Position numbers and translations under genes: made by a program
Shown here: positions 1-7,878 of the stretch, one piece after another
Layout: each line of letters opens with the position of its first letter
Numbering within the stretch: the first letter of the stretch is position 1
Notes under the pieces: generated by a model
What the model was told of the DNA's origin: nothing
The model's input: the letters and a program-made list of their open reading frames with translations, nothing else
Databases searched by the model: none
NCBI RefSeq assembly: GCF_000158175.1
Contig: NZ_DS999411.1
Coordinates: forward strand, 2,065,918 to 2,129,917
Reading direction: 5' to 3'
DNA: 64,000 bases
From: Luminiphilus syltensis NOR5-1B
GTDB taxonomy: Bacteria; Pseudomonadota; Gammaproteobacteria; Pseudomonadales; Halieaceae

Positions 1-463
1 GCCAGAAAAGGGAAGGGTTCTTTAAGGAGTGGAGCGCAATATTACCCGGCAGACTGACAATGCCCGATATGGTTGCCGCGAGAATCAGCTTTCGGCATCG
101 CGCCGGGTAATCCAGAGCCAATTGCTGTGCGACCATGCCGCCCCACGACATGCCATAAACATCGACGGTGTCATACTCCAGCTTGTCCAGCAGTTCATTG
201 AGAAGCGTTGCCAGAGTGGAGAAGCGATACGGCAGTAGCGTCGCGGGTGACCCTCCGATCCCCGGTGCATCGAATCGAATGACGGTGACGTCCTTCAGTT
301 TTGCAACAATCGGATCGAGCACATCGAGTGGCAAGCCATAGCCATTGCAAAGCAGCAGCGGTGGTAATGGTCCGGGGCGTTCCGGGATATTCACTTTTAC
401 CCGTATTTTGAACTTGCCCAGGCGATAGACCCGATCTGTTGCCGAGGCGTGGGCACCACTCAT
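1..463 (-). CDS. alpha/beta hydrolase, PHA depolymerase (PhaZ, medium-chain type), C-terminus off window
   Basis: Reading the minus strand from an ATG at 463 gives an open frame to the window edge (about 154 residues). It has an alpha/beta-hydrolase core: an oxyanion-type stretch LLCNGYGLP near residue 40, FDAPGIGGS near 70, and a nucleophile elbow YGMSWGGMVAQQLALDYP near 107-124. The GxSWGG box and the following AQQ-DYP-RC-KLILAAT resemble intracellular poly(3-hydroxyalkanoate) depolymerases of pseudomonads. These hydrolyse stored medium-chain PHA in the cytoplasm. The C-terminal catalytic Asp and His lie outside the window. An in-frame stop 18 codons upstream limits the start. It follows the second depolymerase on the same strand after 75 bp, so the two are probably co-transcribed. 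A related non-PHA esterase is possible. Confidence 0.75.
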   Translation of the reverse strand, partial: MSGAHASATDRVYRLGKFKIRVKVNIPERPGPLPPLLLCNGYGLPLDVLDPIVAKLKDVTVIRFDAPGIGGSPATLLPYRFSTLATLLNELLDKLEYDTVDVYGMSWGGMVAQQLALDYPARCRKLILAATISGIVSLPGNIALHSLKNPSLFW

Positions 464-538
464 GGGTTGGCCGCTCTTGACGGTGCATCCGGACAATTCA
501 AAGGCGAGCGTAGACTATGTGCTTTGAAAATGTGCTCG

Positions 539-1765
539 CTAAGTTGCATGGTGGCTGGCGATAAACTCTTGCACTTTGGGCGCGATACCCTCACGGAAAC
601 CGGTTCCGCTGAAAACACCATAGTGACCAACGTTCTCCTGTAAATGATAGGACTTCTTCGAGGCGGGCAGGTTGGTGCACAAATCGGCAGCAGCCTGGCA
701 CTGGCCCGGTGTCACCATGTTGTCCTTACCCCCTTCCACCGTAAGAATCGGTATTTTCTTAACGGCCCCGCAATTGACCTTCTGACCATTCACCTCAAGT
801 GTTCCCTTGGCCAGGGTCTGGTCGATGAAGACATTTTCCAGTGTCTCGATATAAAACTCCGCCGTCGCGTCGAGGAGCGAAAAATACTCATCGTAAAACT
901 CACGGAACTTGCCGGTTTCGTCGTGCTTGTCTTCTTTGACCTGCCAGAAGAACCGACCGTGGCTATTGATATGGCTGTGCATACTCAGCGACATAAAATT
1001 ACTGAGCTGCACCATACCCGGATAGACGCGACGTCCTCTGCCAGGGTAAAACTTCGGTACCTTATGAATGACCAGGGCTTCGAGTCGCTCGCGGTTCAAG
1101 TGCCTGGATACCCGTGTCAGTACGCCGGGGTTCACCCTGACGTCCATGGGGCTGGCAAGAAACGACATGCTGCTGGGTGCATACTTGCTTTTTTGCTCCG
1201 CCAGCAGTGCTGCCGCTGCGAGACCGGGTGGGCCGGCCTGGCAGAGGCCGATCAGATGAGTATTGGGGCCGGTCTCGCGAAGAAAGTCCATTACATAGCC
1301 GATGTACTCGAAGTAGCCAAACCTGCCCTCGCTCAGCGGCACCTGCCGAGCGCAGGTCCAGTCGGTAACGTAGACGTCGTGATCGGGCAAAAACTCCTGA
1401 AATGTCTCTCGCGACAGCGTGGCGTGATGCCCCGACATTGCGGCAACAAACAAGACTTTTGGCGCATCGGCCGGTAATTCTGCGCGACGAAAGCGCATCA
1501 GTTTGCAGAAGGGCTTCTCTGCGTGGACGGTTTCCTCTACGGGATAATGGCTGTCACCGACAGCGATGTCAGAGAAGTTCCAGTCACGTTTCGGGTAGTG
1601 CTGCAGCAGTCGGATCCCGGTTTCGAGCACTGCGTTTTGAGTCCGGCCCAGCCTTGTATCTCTCAGTGGATTGATCCGGCTGTTGTGTATTGATTTAGCG
1701 ACCTCTAGCAGGTCGGCGCTCTTTCCAAGACCCCGGGTCATGGCGTCGGCAATGGTGTATCTCAA
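539..1765 (-). CDS. phaZ: intracellular polyhydroxyalkanoate (PHB-type) depolymerase
   Basis: A 408-residue protein, full length for the intracellular PHB depolymerase family (about 400-420 residues). Recognisable blocks are the N-terminal VEETVHAEKPFCKLMRF segment, DVYVTDWTCARQVPL, and HLIGLCQAGPP. In the last, a cysteine (about residue 175) sits where lipases have serine; in this family that cysteine is the nucleophile. The probable Asp is in VEGGKDNMVTPG and the His in ENVGHYGVFSG near the C-terminus. The enzyme depolymerises native short-chain PHA granules. The chosen start is a TTG preceded by GAGGGGGAAG with short spacing. It keeps the conserved N-terminus; the next candidate is ATG at 1741. 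No PHA synthase or phasin gene is visible here. Confidence 0.88.
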   Translation of the reverse strand: MRYTIADAMTRGLGKSADLLEVAKSIHNSRINPLRDTRLGRTQNAVLETGIRLLQHYPKRDWNFSDIAVGDSHYPVEETVHAEKPFCKLMRFRRAELPADAPKVLFVAAMSGHHATLSRETFQEFLPDHDVYVTDWTCARQVPLSEGRFGYFEYIGYVMDFLRETGPNTHLIGLCQAGPPGLAAAALLAEQKSKYAPSSMSFLASPMDVRVNPGVLTRVSRHLNRERLEALVIHKVPKFYPGRGRRVYPGMVQLSNFMSLSMHSHINSHGRFFWQVKEDKHDETGKFREFYDEYFSLLDATAEFYIETLENVFIDQTLAKGTLEVNGQKVNCGAVKKIPILTVEGGKDNMVTPGQCQAAADLCTNLPASKKSYHLQENVGHYGVFSGTGFREGIAPKVQEFIASHHAT

Positions 1766-2407
1766 GTCTTCCCCCTCAAACGCGACCTCGACAGAGGTCG
1801 CTTTCTGCGTATCTCATTTTTTTATCGACGTTAGAGCAAATCAGGGTGCAAGGGAAGCATTAAGTAGGGGTCTTTTGTCGAACTCCTGAGGCGGAAAATC
1901 GTGGTTTTCAGGTGCAAAAGTCGATTAGGGCCGATAAGCGGGTAAAAACGGAGTATCTGGGCCTTAATCGAGCTATTTTCAGGCAGATTTAGCCACTAAG
2001 TCTTTGTGATTCGAGGACGGGTGCCGGGTGCTCGGTTGCAGACAGGCCACTCCTCGGCCACCATTTCAACGGTTTGCACGGCTTACAGGCGCCACCCCAT
2101 GGTTTGATCCGGTTGCTATGGGTGAATCGAAGACTGAAAGTTAAGCGTCCCTCCGCCGGTAATTGATGCGGCCATCTGCCGCTGTTTAGTGATAAACAAC
2201 AGGCCTTTCACCGATTTCCGCACCGTTAGATCCCCGTGGTCTCTAGGCGGTTACGATTTTGAATGGCGCTCCGGAAACAATCAAGGCGTTGAGTCAATGA
2301 GTATGGCGATGGAGGCGCAGGAGTTTGTTACTCTGCTGCCCCGGCTGCAAATGGCGGTGGCGCCCAGGCGCCGAACATCAAATACGGAAGCAAGCGGATA
2401 TTATCGA
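1766..2407. other. intergenic region between divergent phaZ and sulfotransferase genes
   Basis: About 640 bp without a recognised gene. An open frame continuous with the downstream sulfotransferase begins at a GTG at 2189, but its first 73 residues do not look like the family, so they are treated as untranslated. No terminator, operator or RNA fold was recognised by eye. Confidence 0.4.
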
Positions 2408-3517
2408 ATGGTACGCAATGTCATTTTGCATATCGGTATGCACAAGACGGGCACGACGTCCCTGCAGAATTCACTGCAGGATTATGACGACGGTGACATC
2501 TTTTACGCGCCACTGGGCGATCCCAATCATTCTGAAGCGCTGTTCACGGCGTTTTCTTCAGACCCATCGGACTACCATATCTGGCGGGACCGGGGTTATT
2601 CGCCCGCCCAGATTGAGGAGCAGCGTACTTTATATCTCTCGAAGCTGAATACGGCATTGCTGCGCGCCAATCGCTCCACCGTCGTATTTTCTGGAGAAGA
2701 CGCCGGCGTCCTGGACGCCGAGGGAAAGAAACAGCTGATCGATTATCTGCAGTCCAATGGCCGTAGTGTTCGGGTGATTTGCTACGTTCGGGATCCGCGA
2801 TCTTTTGCGGCATCGTTTTTCCAGCAGGCGCTGAAGGGCGGCTTGGCTGAAGTTCCCAAAATCAATCCTAATTATCGGCTTCGCCTGGAAACCCTGAAAC
2901 ATCTTTTACCCGAAAGCCAATTGACCGTGAGGAGGTTCGATCGAGAATCGCTAATCGGCGGCAATATCATCTCCGATTTTGCCGCTCTGACGGGTTTGCA
3001 AACCGAGCTTCTGGTCGATTTGAAAGACAATAGCTCGTTGCCCTTTTCTGCGATGAAAATGCTCTTTATTTTTAATCGAGGAGCTATGCTTTCGTCGGGG
3101 GACGACACGCTGTATCGCGCCCGAATTATGTTTATTGGCGCCCTGCGGACGGCCTTTGCCGATCAGAGTGGTCCGCCCCTATCACTATTTGACGACTGTG
3201 CAATTTATGCCGGCTGTGCCTACCTGGCCAAGCATTTTGGCATCGCTTTCGAGGATGAAGCAGCGAGCAGAGGCGAATCGGGCGACGTCGAAAGTGCCGA
3301 GCAGAAACTACTGGATATTGAAGATTGGGAAGTCGAGGTACTAAATCAGGCGCTGGGCGAGCTGGGTTTGACCGGTGATTTTCCGACGGTGGGAGACAAA
3401 CTCAACCGTTTATTTCTGCACTACGTGTATCGATCCCATGAGTCTTTAGCTCCCAGGGAGACCGCAGATACAGGTCTGGATGAAGAGCCAGACACGTCCG
3501 CTTTATCCGGGGAGTAG
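2408..3517 (+). CDS. sulfotransferase-family protein
   Basis: The protein opens with MVRNVILHIGMHKTGTTSLQ, the PAPS-binding P-loop (5'-phosphosulfate loop) of sulfotransferases. About 110 residues later comes ICYVRDPRSFAASFFQQ, matching the 3'-phosphate-binding Arg/Ser segment. The family moves a sulfuryl group from PAPS to a sugar, lipid or protein acceptor; the acceptor here is unknown. I place the start at ATG 2408, directly before the P-loop, because family members usually start there. A GTG at 2189 and an ATG at 2297 would add up to 73 unconserved residues. The last 30 residues are acidic and probably disordered. It is a single gene with no surface-polysaccharide partners in view. Confidence 0.72.
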   Translation: MVRNVILHIGMHKTGTTSLQNSLQDYDDGDIFYAPLGDPNHSEALFTAFSSDPSDYHIWRDRGYSPAQIEEQRTLYLSKLNTALLRANRSTVVFSGEDAGVLDAEGKKQLIDYLQSNGRSVRVICYVRDPRSFAASFFQQALKGGLAEVPKINPNYRLRLETLKHLLPESQLTVRRFDRESLIGGNIISDFAALTGLQTELLVDLKDNSSLPFSAMKMLFIFNRGAMLSSGDDTLYRARIMFIGALRTAFADQSGPPLSLFDDCAIYAGCAYLAKHFGIAFEDEAASRGESGDVESAEQKLLDIEDWEVEVLNQALGELGLTGDFPTVGDKLNRLFLHYVYRSHESLAPRETADTGLDEEPDTSALSGE

Positions 3518-3671
3518 CCAACATCGGCGGGGCAGAGGCATTGCGTCTGCGGTTCCTTCATACACTGGCGGGGGACGCAGCAGGAGCGAGCACCAAGTCA
3601 ACTATTGGGTTGTGGTCGTAACGCCGACACTCGGCCGAGTGGCGCGTGATGGAAGACGCTAGCAACCGAAA

Positions 3672-4235
3672 TTACGCGGCTGTCGCTTCATCCTCAACGA
3701 CGCTTTCGTCCTCAGTTTCAATCGCCGCGAGTTTCGCTTCTGCTGCTTCGAGCTGACGCTTCAGGTCGGCATTCTCACGCTTGCTTTCGTTGAGCGTCTT
3801 TTGCAGGGTATCCGCTGCTTTGGTTTTTTCCGCCAGCTTCTTCTTGCTGGCGTCTAGGTTCTTTTTCATACGCTCGGGGTCGAGGCGGGTGAGGGTCTTG
3901 TTCTCCTCGCGGACCGCGGCCAAATCCTTCTGCAGAGTCTTGACACGCTTTTTTATCTCGGCGATTTCGGTCTGTAGATTCTCAGAGCGGTTATGCAGTT
4001 CGCGGTTCCGCTGCTCGATTTTCTGAGTGCCGGTAGCCTTTTCGGAGAGCTCCGTGATGGTCTCAAGCTGTTTGTTAACAGTGGCCCGGAGCTCGGCCTC
4101 GGTTGACGTCAGCGCCTTGACTTCCGCGTTCCTGGCTTCGATCTCGGCCGTTTTGGCGTCGAGCTGTTCCTGATATTCTGCGCGAAGCTCGGCTTCAAGC
4201 TCCATGATCTTTTCTAGTCGGTTGGCTGTGAGCAT
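3672..4235 (-). CDS. coiled-coil protein, function unknown
   Basis: A 187-residue soluble, highly charged protein. Almost its whole length is heptad-like and rich in Glu, Lys, Leu and Ala, with no signal peptide or membrane segment. The only break is near residues 115-122 (LTRLDPERM). The C-terminus is acidic (ETEDESVVEDEATAA). I do not recognise a named family. It resembles the many small coiled-coil scaffold or granule-associated proteins of bacteria. The flanking genes give no functional hint, and it is transcribed convergently with the sulfotransferase gene. Confidence 0.6.
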   Translation of the reverse strand: MLTANRLEKIMELEAELRAEYQEQLDAKTAEIEARNAEVKALTSTEAELRATVNKQLETITELSEKATGTQKIEQRNRELHNRSENLQTEIAEIKKRVKTLQKDLAAVREENKTLTRLDPERMKKNLDASKKKLAEKTKAADTLQKTLNESKRENADLKRQLEAAEAKLAAIETEDESVVEDEATAA

Positions 4236-4719
4236 AATTTCCTTGGCTGTGTTCCTGTCTGGTGTTCGGGCGAGCGATTGAAACCGACGGCTCCTAAGCG
4301 ATCATCTGCCTGGTTGGCAGTGGGGCGGAACAGTGGTCCATTAAACGGGGTCACAAAGGCCGCCCGTGCTGCAGCGCCTCGGTCCTACTATCATCAATAA
4401 CAAAGTTTCGCCTGCCGGACTCGTGCGTGTAATGGAGCGATTTGCAGGCGGCGGAAGAATGCCCGAACAAGCGCATAATTGCAAGGAATATGCGTCATCC
4501 TCTTGCGGTTGGCCGTTATGTCTGAATGTCGACCCCAAACCAAGCCGATCGGAAGCCAACCTGGGCCCCGGGCCGGTACGTTAAGCGATTAATCCGGGTG
4601 TTTCGAACAAACTGAGGGCCACTACCGACCCTGTTGCTACCAACGGAAATGCGACAAGTACACTGCGCGTGTTCTGGATCGCCCCGCGCGCAACAAAATC
4701 GGGCATCTGGACCTCGTTG
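4236..4719. other. 484-bp intergenic region, nothing recognised
   Basis: It lies between the start of the coiled-coil gene and the end of the ridA-like gene, both on the minus strand. It must hold the promoter of the former. I see no convincing ORF, terminator, repeat or structured RNA. Confidence 0.4.
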
Positions 4720-5223
4720 TCAGATGAATTTGACTTCGGCTTCAATCTCTACCGGAATATCCATGGGGAGTTCTGCCATGCCTACCGCGGAGCGGGAGTG
4801 TTCGCCAATGACGGGGCCAAACAGCTCGATAATCAGTTCACTGAACGCGTTGATCACCTGCGGTTGCTGAGAAAACCCCGGCGCCGAGTTGACCATGCCA
4901 AAAACCCGGGTCCAGGCCGTTATTCGATCGAGTGAACCCAGCGCGTCTTTTAGGCTGCTCAGCATCGATAGGGTGGTCAATTGGCTGGCCTGAATGCCTT
5001 GCTCCAGCGTGAGCACGCTGCCTACTTTGCCCAGGGGTTGAGCGAGGGTGCCATCGGCATTCAAGGGGCCATGACCCGATAAGTAAGCAGTATTGTCAAA
5101 CATACGCACGCTCGGGCATATGAGCTTCACCCCAGGCGGCAATTTCAGTGGGCCGGGAAGCTTCAGATTCATTTCAAGAAGCTTTTCGGCAATCAAATCG
5201 TTCTCTTGGTTTTGATTCGTCAT
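4720..5223 (-). CDS. RidA/YjgF/YER057c/UK114-family protein
   Basis: A 167-residue protein, longer than the usual 130, with RidA-family features: TAYLSGHGPLNADGT, a central GxVGSVLTLEQGIQASQLTTLSMLSSLKDALGSLDRI, and a C-terminal GMAELPMDIPVEIEAEV strand. The Arg normally found at the centre of RidA in CXXXR-type ends is replaced here by the SRSAVGMAELP form, so it belongs to a YjgF-like subfamily rather than canonical RidA. Canonical family members hydrolyse reactive enamine/imine intermediates released by amino-acid oxidases and dehydratases. It is last in a probable minus-strand operon after a DauA-like FAD dehydrogenase and a transporter. That order fits imine clearance, but whether this subfamily has the activity is untested. 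Confidence 0.8.
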   Translation of the reverse strand: MTNQNQENDLIAEKLLEMNLKLPGPLKLPPGVKLICPSVRMFDNTAYLSGHGPLNADGTLAQPLGKVGSVLTLEQGIQASQLTTLSMLSSLKDALGSLDRITAWTRVFGMVNSAPGFSQQPQVINAFSELIIELFGPVIGEHSRSAVGMAELPMDIPVEIEAEVKFI

Positions 5224-5296
5224 GGTGTGGTTTACCTATCTGAAACTGCAGGATTGGAACTTCGGTCGTATTCTCCGCGGTGGCCTTGCGGCGTGA

Positions 5297-6418
5297 TTAA
5301 TGAGTTGCACCGGCAGAACTACTTTTGTCTCGTCCCGAGCGGACTATCTGCCACAGTCCTTTCGTCATTACCGGCAAGACGAAGACGGCTAAAAAGACAT
5401 AGGTTAATGTTCCGTATCCATCAGCAATAATACGGACAATGCCAAAGTTTGCTGCCAATACGATGGACAGGGTCAAGACGCTGATCGCGACAATGGGCCG
5501 CCAAACAGCGGCAACCGCTGATCGCTGATCCAGATTAAATGCTCCGCTAAGGCGCTCATTGAGCGCGTGAACCAGGGCGGTGCCTGTTTCAATAAACGTT
5601 CCCAGTATTATCAGCTCGAATAGGTAGCGAAAATACGTCGCATCAAGTTTGGCGAGCATAAAGGTCAACGGAAGCGGTTCTGACAGTATTCTCGGATAAT
5701 ATCCCACCATGATGATGAAAAATAAGATCGCCGGGACCATGGCTATCAAACCCGCAAGCAGACCGGAAGAGACGGCTTCACGACGGGTAGAGCAGTGCCT
5801 CAGGCTAAAGAGCACCGCGGGTATCGCTGCAATATTAACGCCTGAGTAGGCAATGCCTCCCCGGTACCAATCATCGCTGATGGTCGATTGGGAAAAGCCC
5901 TGCGTGATGAGATCCCCAAAACTCGCCAGACTGACGACGAACAGGGTGATATAGGCGGTGTACAAAATAACGGTCCAGAATGAGAAGACCTTCACGATCA
6001 GCGAGGTGCCGTAAAAGGTCAGTAGTCCGATCAGAACGGCCAACAGGACCGTACCGAGATGATCGGGAACATCCAGGCGTGCCGATAGCATGACATCAGC
6101 GGCAGAGCACAGAACGGCCAGCGTCATGACCATAATCAGCAAGAAAGGTATTTCAAACAGGAACCAGCCACGTCCCAGTAAATGGCGGAAAAAACTCCGA
6201 TAATCATAGCTGCGGGTTATTCGTGAGAATTCGAAACAGGTGGCCAGCACCACACTCCATATCGACATGGCCAACAACATGCCCAACAGCCCGCCAACAG
6301 GGCCCTTGGAAACAAAGAATTCCACAATTTCTCTGCCCGTTGCGTAGCCCCCGCCGACAACAACGGACTGGAATATAAAACCCGGCAGGAGGTAACGCTG
6401 AAAGAAGGTCGCAGACAT
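5297..6418 (-). CDS. YkvI-like membrane protein, putative amino-acid/amine carrier (LeuT-fold type)
   Basis: A 373-residue polytopic inner-membrane protein with about ten hydrophobic helices. The first carries QSVVVGGGYATGREIVEF, a glycine-rich unwound-helix motif as seen in APC/LeuT-fold carriers and in the YkvI family. The C-terminal 15 residues are polar. It starts 22 bp downstream of the FAD oxidoreductase gene and ends 73 bp before the RidA-like gene, so the three are probably one transcript. Its substrate is then likely to be the amino acid or amine used by the oxidoreductase; this is inferred from context only. Confidence 0.7.
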   Translation of the reverse strand: MSATFFQRYLLPGFIFQSVVVGGGYATGREIVEFFVSKGPVGGLLGMLLAMSIWSVVLATCFEFSRITRSYDYRSFFRHLLGRGWFLFEIPFLLIMVMTLAVLCSAADVMLSARLDVPDHLGTVLLAVLIGLLTFYGTSLIVKVFSFWTVILYTAYITLFVVSLASFGDLITQGFSQSTISDDWYRGGIAYSGVNIAAIPAVLFSLRHCSTRREAVSSGLLAGLIAMVPAILFFIIMVGYYPRILSEPLPLTFMLAKLDATYFRYLFELIILGTFIETGTALVHALNERLSGAFNLDQRSAVAAVWRPIVAISVLTLSIVLAANFGIVRIIADGYGTLTYVFLAVFVLPVMTKGLWQIVRSGRDKSSSAGATH

Positions 6419-6440
6419 AACGTGCTCTTGTGTAGAGAAG

Positions 6441-7571
6441 CTATCTGAATCGCGCGGGTGACAATAACTCTAAATCAACGCCAATACCCGCCGCCATCGC
6501 CTCCGCCTCGTCATTCAGGGCGATTCTGGCAGCAAGCTTTGACAGGGCGGGCGCGGTTTCTATCCCCGAGCCACCCTGCCCAACGCACCAAAAAAAGTGT
6601 TTATCCTCCGGATCGGGACCAATAACCGGCAGCCTGTCCGGTGCAAACGTTCTCAGCCCAGCCCAGGAGTGATTGATTTTTTTTATCTCCAGATGAGTGT
6701 TTTGTTCAATCGTGTAAGCCGCCGTGGCAATGTCAATTTCTTCCGGCTGGGCATCACACGGCGGCGATGGGGTTTCATCGGAGAGCGATCCCGCCAGCTG
6801 GCCCGCATCGGGCATGTAGTAATAGCTGCCATTAAAATCTCCGAGCGGCGGCCAGGAGGTAATATCGTAATCTTGCGGAGCATCGAAGGTAATCATCGTG
6901 CGCCGCCTCGGATCAAGGCCCATTGGCGCAACCCCTGCCAGCTCTGCAATACGATCCCCCCAGGCTCCAGCCGCATTGATAAGCGTTGACGCACTGAACG
7001 GTCCCTTGCTTGTTGTTATCACCCATTGGTTAGCTGATTTTTCAAGAGCGAGTACTGCCGCCTTTTTAGCGATTACTCCGCCTCTGGCCGTTATTCCTTT
7101 GACATAGCTTTGCATGAGTTGGTCGACGTCGATTCGCATCGCATTGGGCTCAAACAAACCGCAAAAAACAGCGTCAGCATGCTGTCGTGCAACCGGGACT
7201 CGTTTGGCAATGTCATCGCCGTCAATAACCTGGCACTCAACACCCAGATCATTCATTCTCTGGCAGGCGGCCTCGATATTTTGTTTATCCTTTGACCCGC
7301 CGACAAACAGGCATCCGCAGGTCTTTACTAAGGGCGTCTGGGCAAAGAGATTGGGAGGGTCAATAAAAAAACGCTTACTCTCCACCGCCAGACTCAGTAG
7401 CGTTGGCTCGAGCATCAATTCGGAGTAGATCGCGGCTGACCGACCCGTGGTGTGATACCCGGGTGCGTCTTCCTGCTCCAACACCAATAGACGCGATGAT
7501 GCGCTTAGTTCATAGCCGAGTGAGAGGCCGGCAATCCCGCCACCCACTATGACAAAGTCGTAGTTTTTCAA
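6441..7571 (-). CDS. FAD-dependent amino-acid dehydrogenase, D-arginine dehydrogenase (DauA)-like
   Basis: A 376-residue DAO-family flavoprotein. The dinucleotide fold is VIVGGGIAGLSLGYELSA at the N-terminus. As recalled from Pseudomonas DauA, shared blocks include PGYHTTGRSAA (active-site His region), AAGAWGDRIAELAGV, the QPEEIDIA segment, SWAGLRTFAPD and the C-terminal LLSPARF. DauA oxidises D-arginine and other D-amino acids to imino acids at the membrane. A Gln in FAQTPL appears to stand where DauA has the Glu that binds the guanidinium, so the substrate may differ. Start: TTG at 7571 preceded by GGAGG nine bases upstream. Longer starts would add about 54 residues of non-family sequence. 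It heads the operon with the carrier and the RidA-like gene. Confidence 0.82.
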   Translation of the reverse strand: MKNYDFVIVGGGIAGLSLGYELSASSRLLVLEQEDAPGYHTTGRSAAIYSELMLEPTLLSLAVESKRFFIDPPNLFAQTPLVKTCGCLFVGGSKDKQNIEAACQRMNDLGVECQVIDGDDIAKRVPVARQHADAVFCGLFEPNAMRIDVDQLMQSYVKGITARGGVIAKKAAVLALEKSANQWVITTSKGPFSASTLINAAGAWGDRIAELAGVAPMGLDPRRRTMITFDAPQDYDITSWPPLGDFNGSYYYMPDAGQLAGSLSDETPSPPCDAQPEEIDIATAAYTIEQNTHLEIKKINHSWAGLRTFAPDRLPVIGPDPEDKHFFWCVGQGGSGIETAPALSKLAARIALNDEAEAMAAGIGVDLELLSPARFR

Positions 7572-7878
7572 GCGGCCTGACCTCCGTAAAGAATTCCAAA
7601 TTACCTGCTGAACTAATGGTGTTGGTAAACGCCGGCAAGTAACGTGCAGGCAAGCGATGATCCTACACGGATTCTGTGTTCGATACCGTCTGACTAGGCA
7701 CTTACCCGACGCGTAATGTATGGGGTTGTTCAAACGCTGGTTTTTTTAACTGGCGTTCAAGGGATTCTGCGCATTTCAAAGCGACAATTCGCACCGTATG
7801 ATGGTGATCGACCGTCGCGGCAGCTTTACCGCCGATAAATGGGAATTATCCTTACGTATTTTTGTGCTGGAATAACTT
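7572..7878. other. divergent intergenic region, 307 bp
   Basis: It separates the DauA-like operon (minus) from the amidohydrolase gene (plus) and should hold both promoters. Only the ribosome-binding sites are clear (GGAGG for the minus gene, GGAATAACTT before ATG 7879). No operator was recognised. Confidence 0.4.

Noticed and set aside
644-1477. 277-residue plus-strand ORF opposite the PHB depolymerase gene
   Set aside because: The depolymerase on the other strand has a full set of family motifs; this is its shadow.
2189-2407. 73-residue N-terminal extension of the sulfotransferase from a GTG
   Set aside because: Family proteins begin just before the P-loop; the extension shows no signal peptide or domain.
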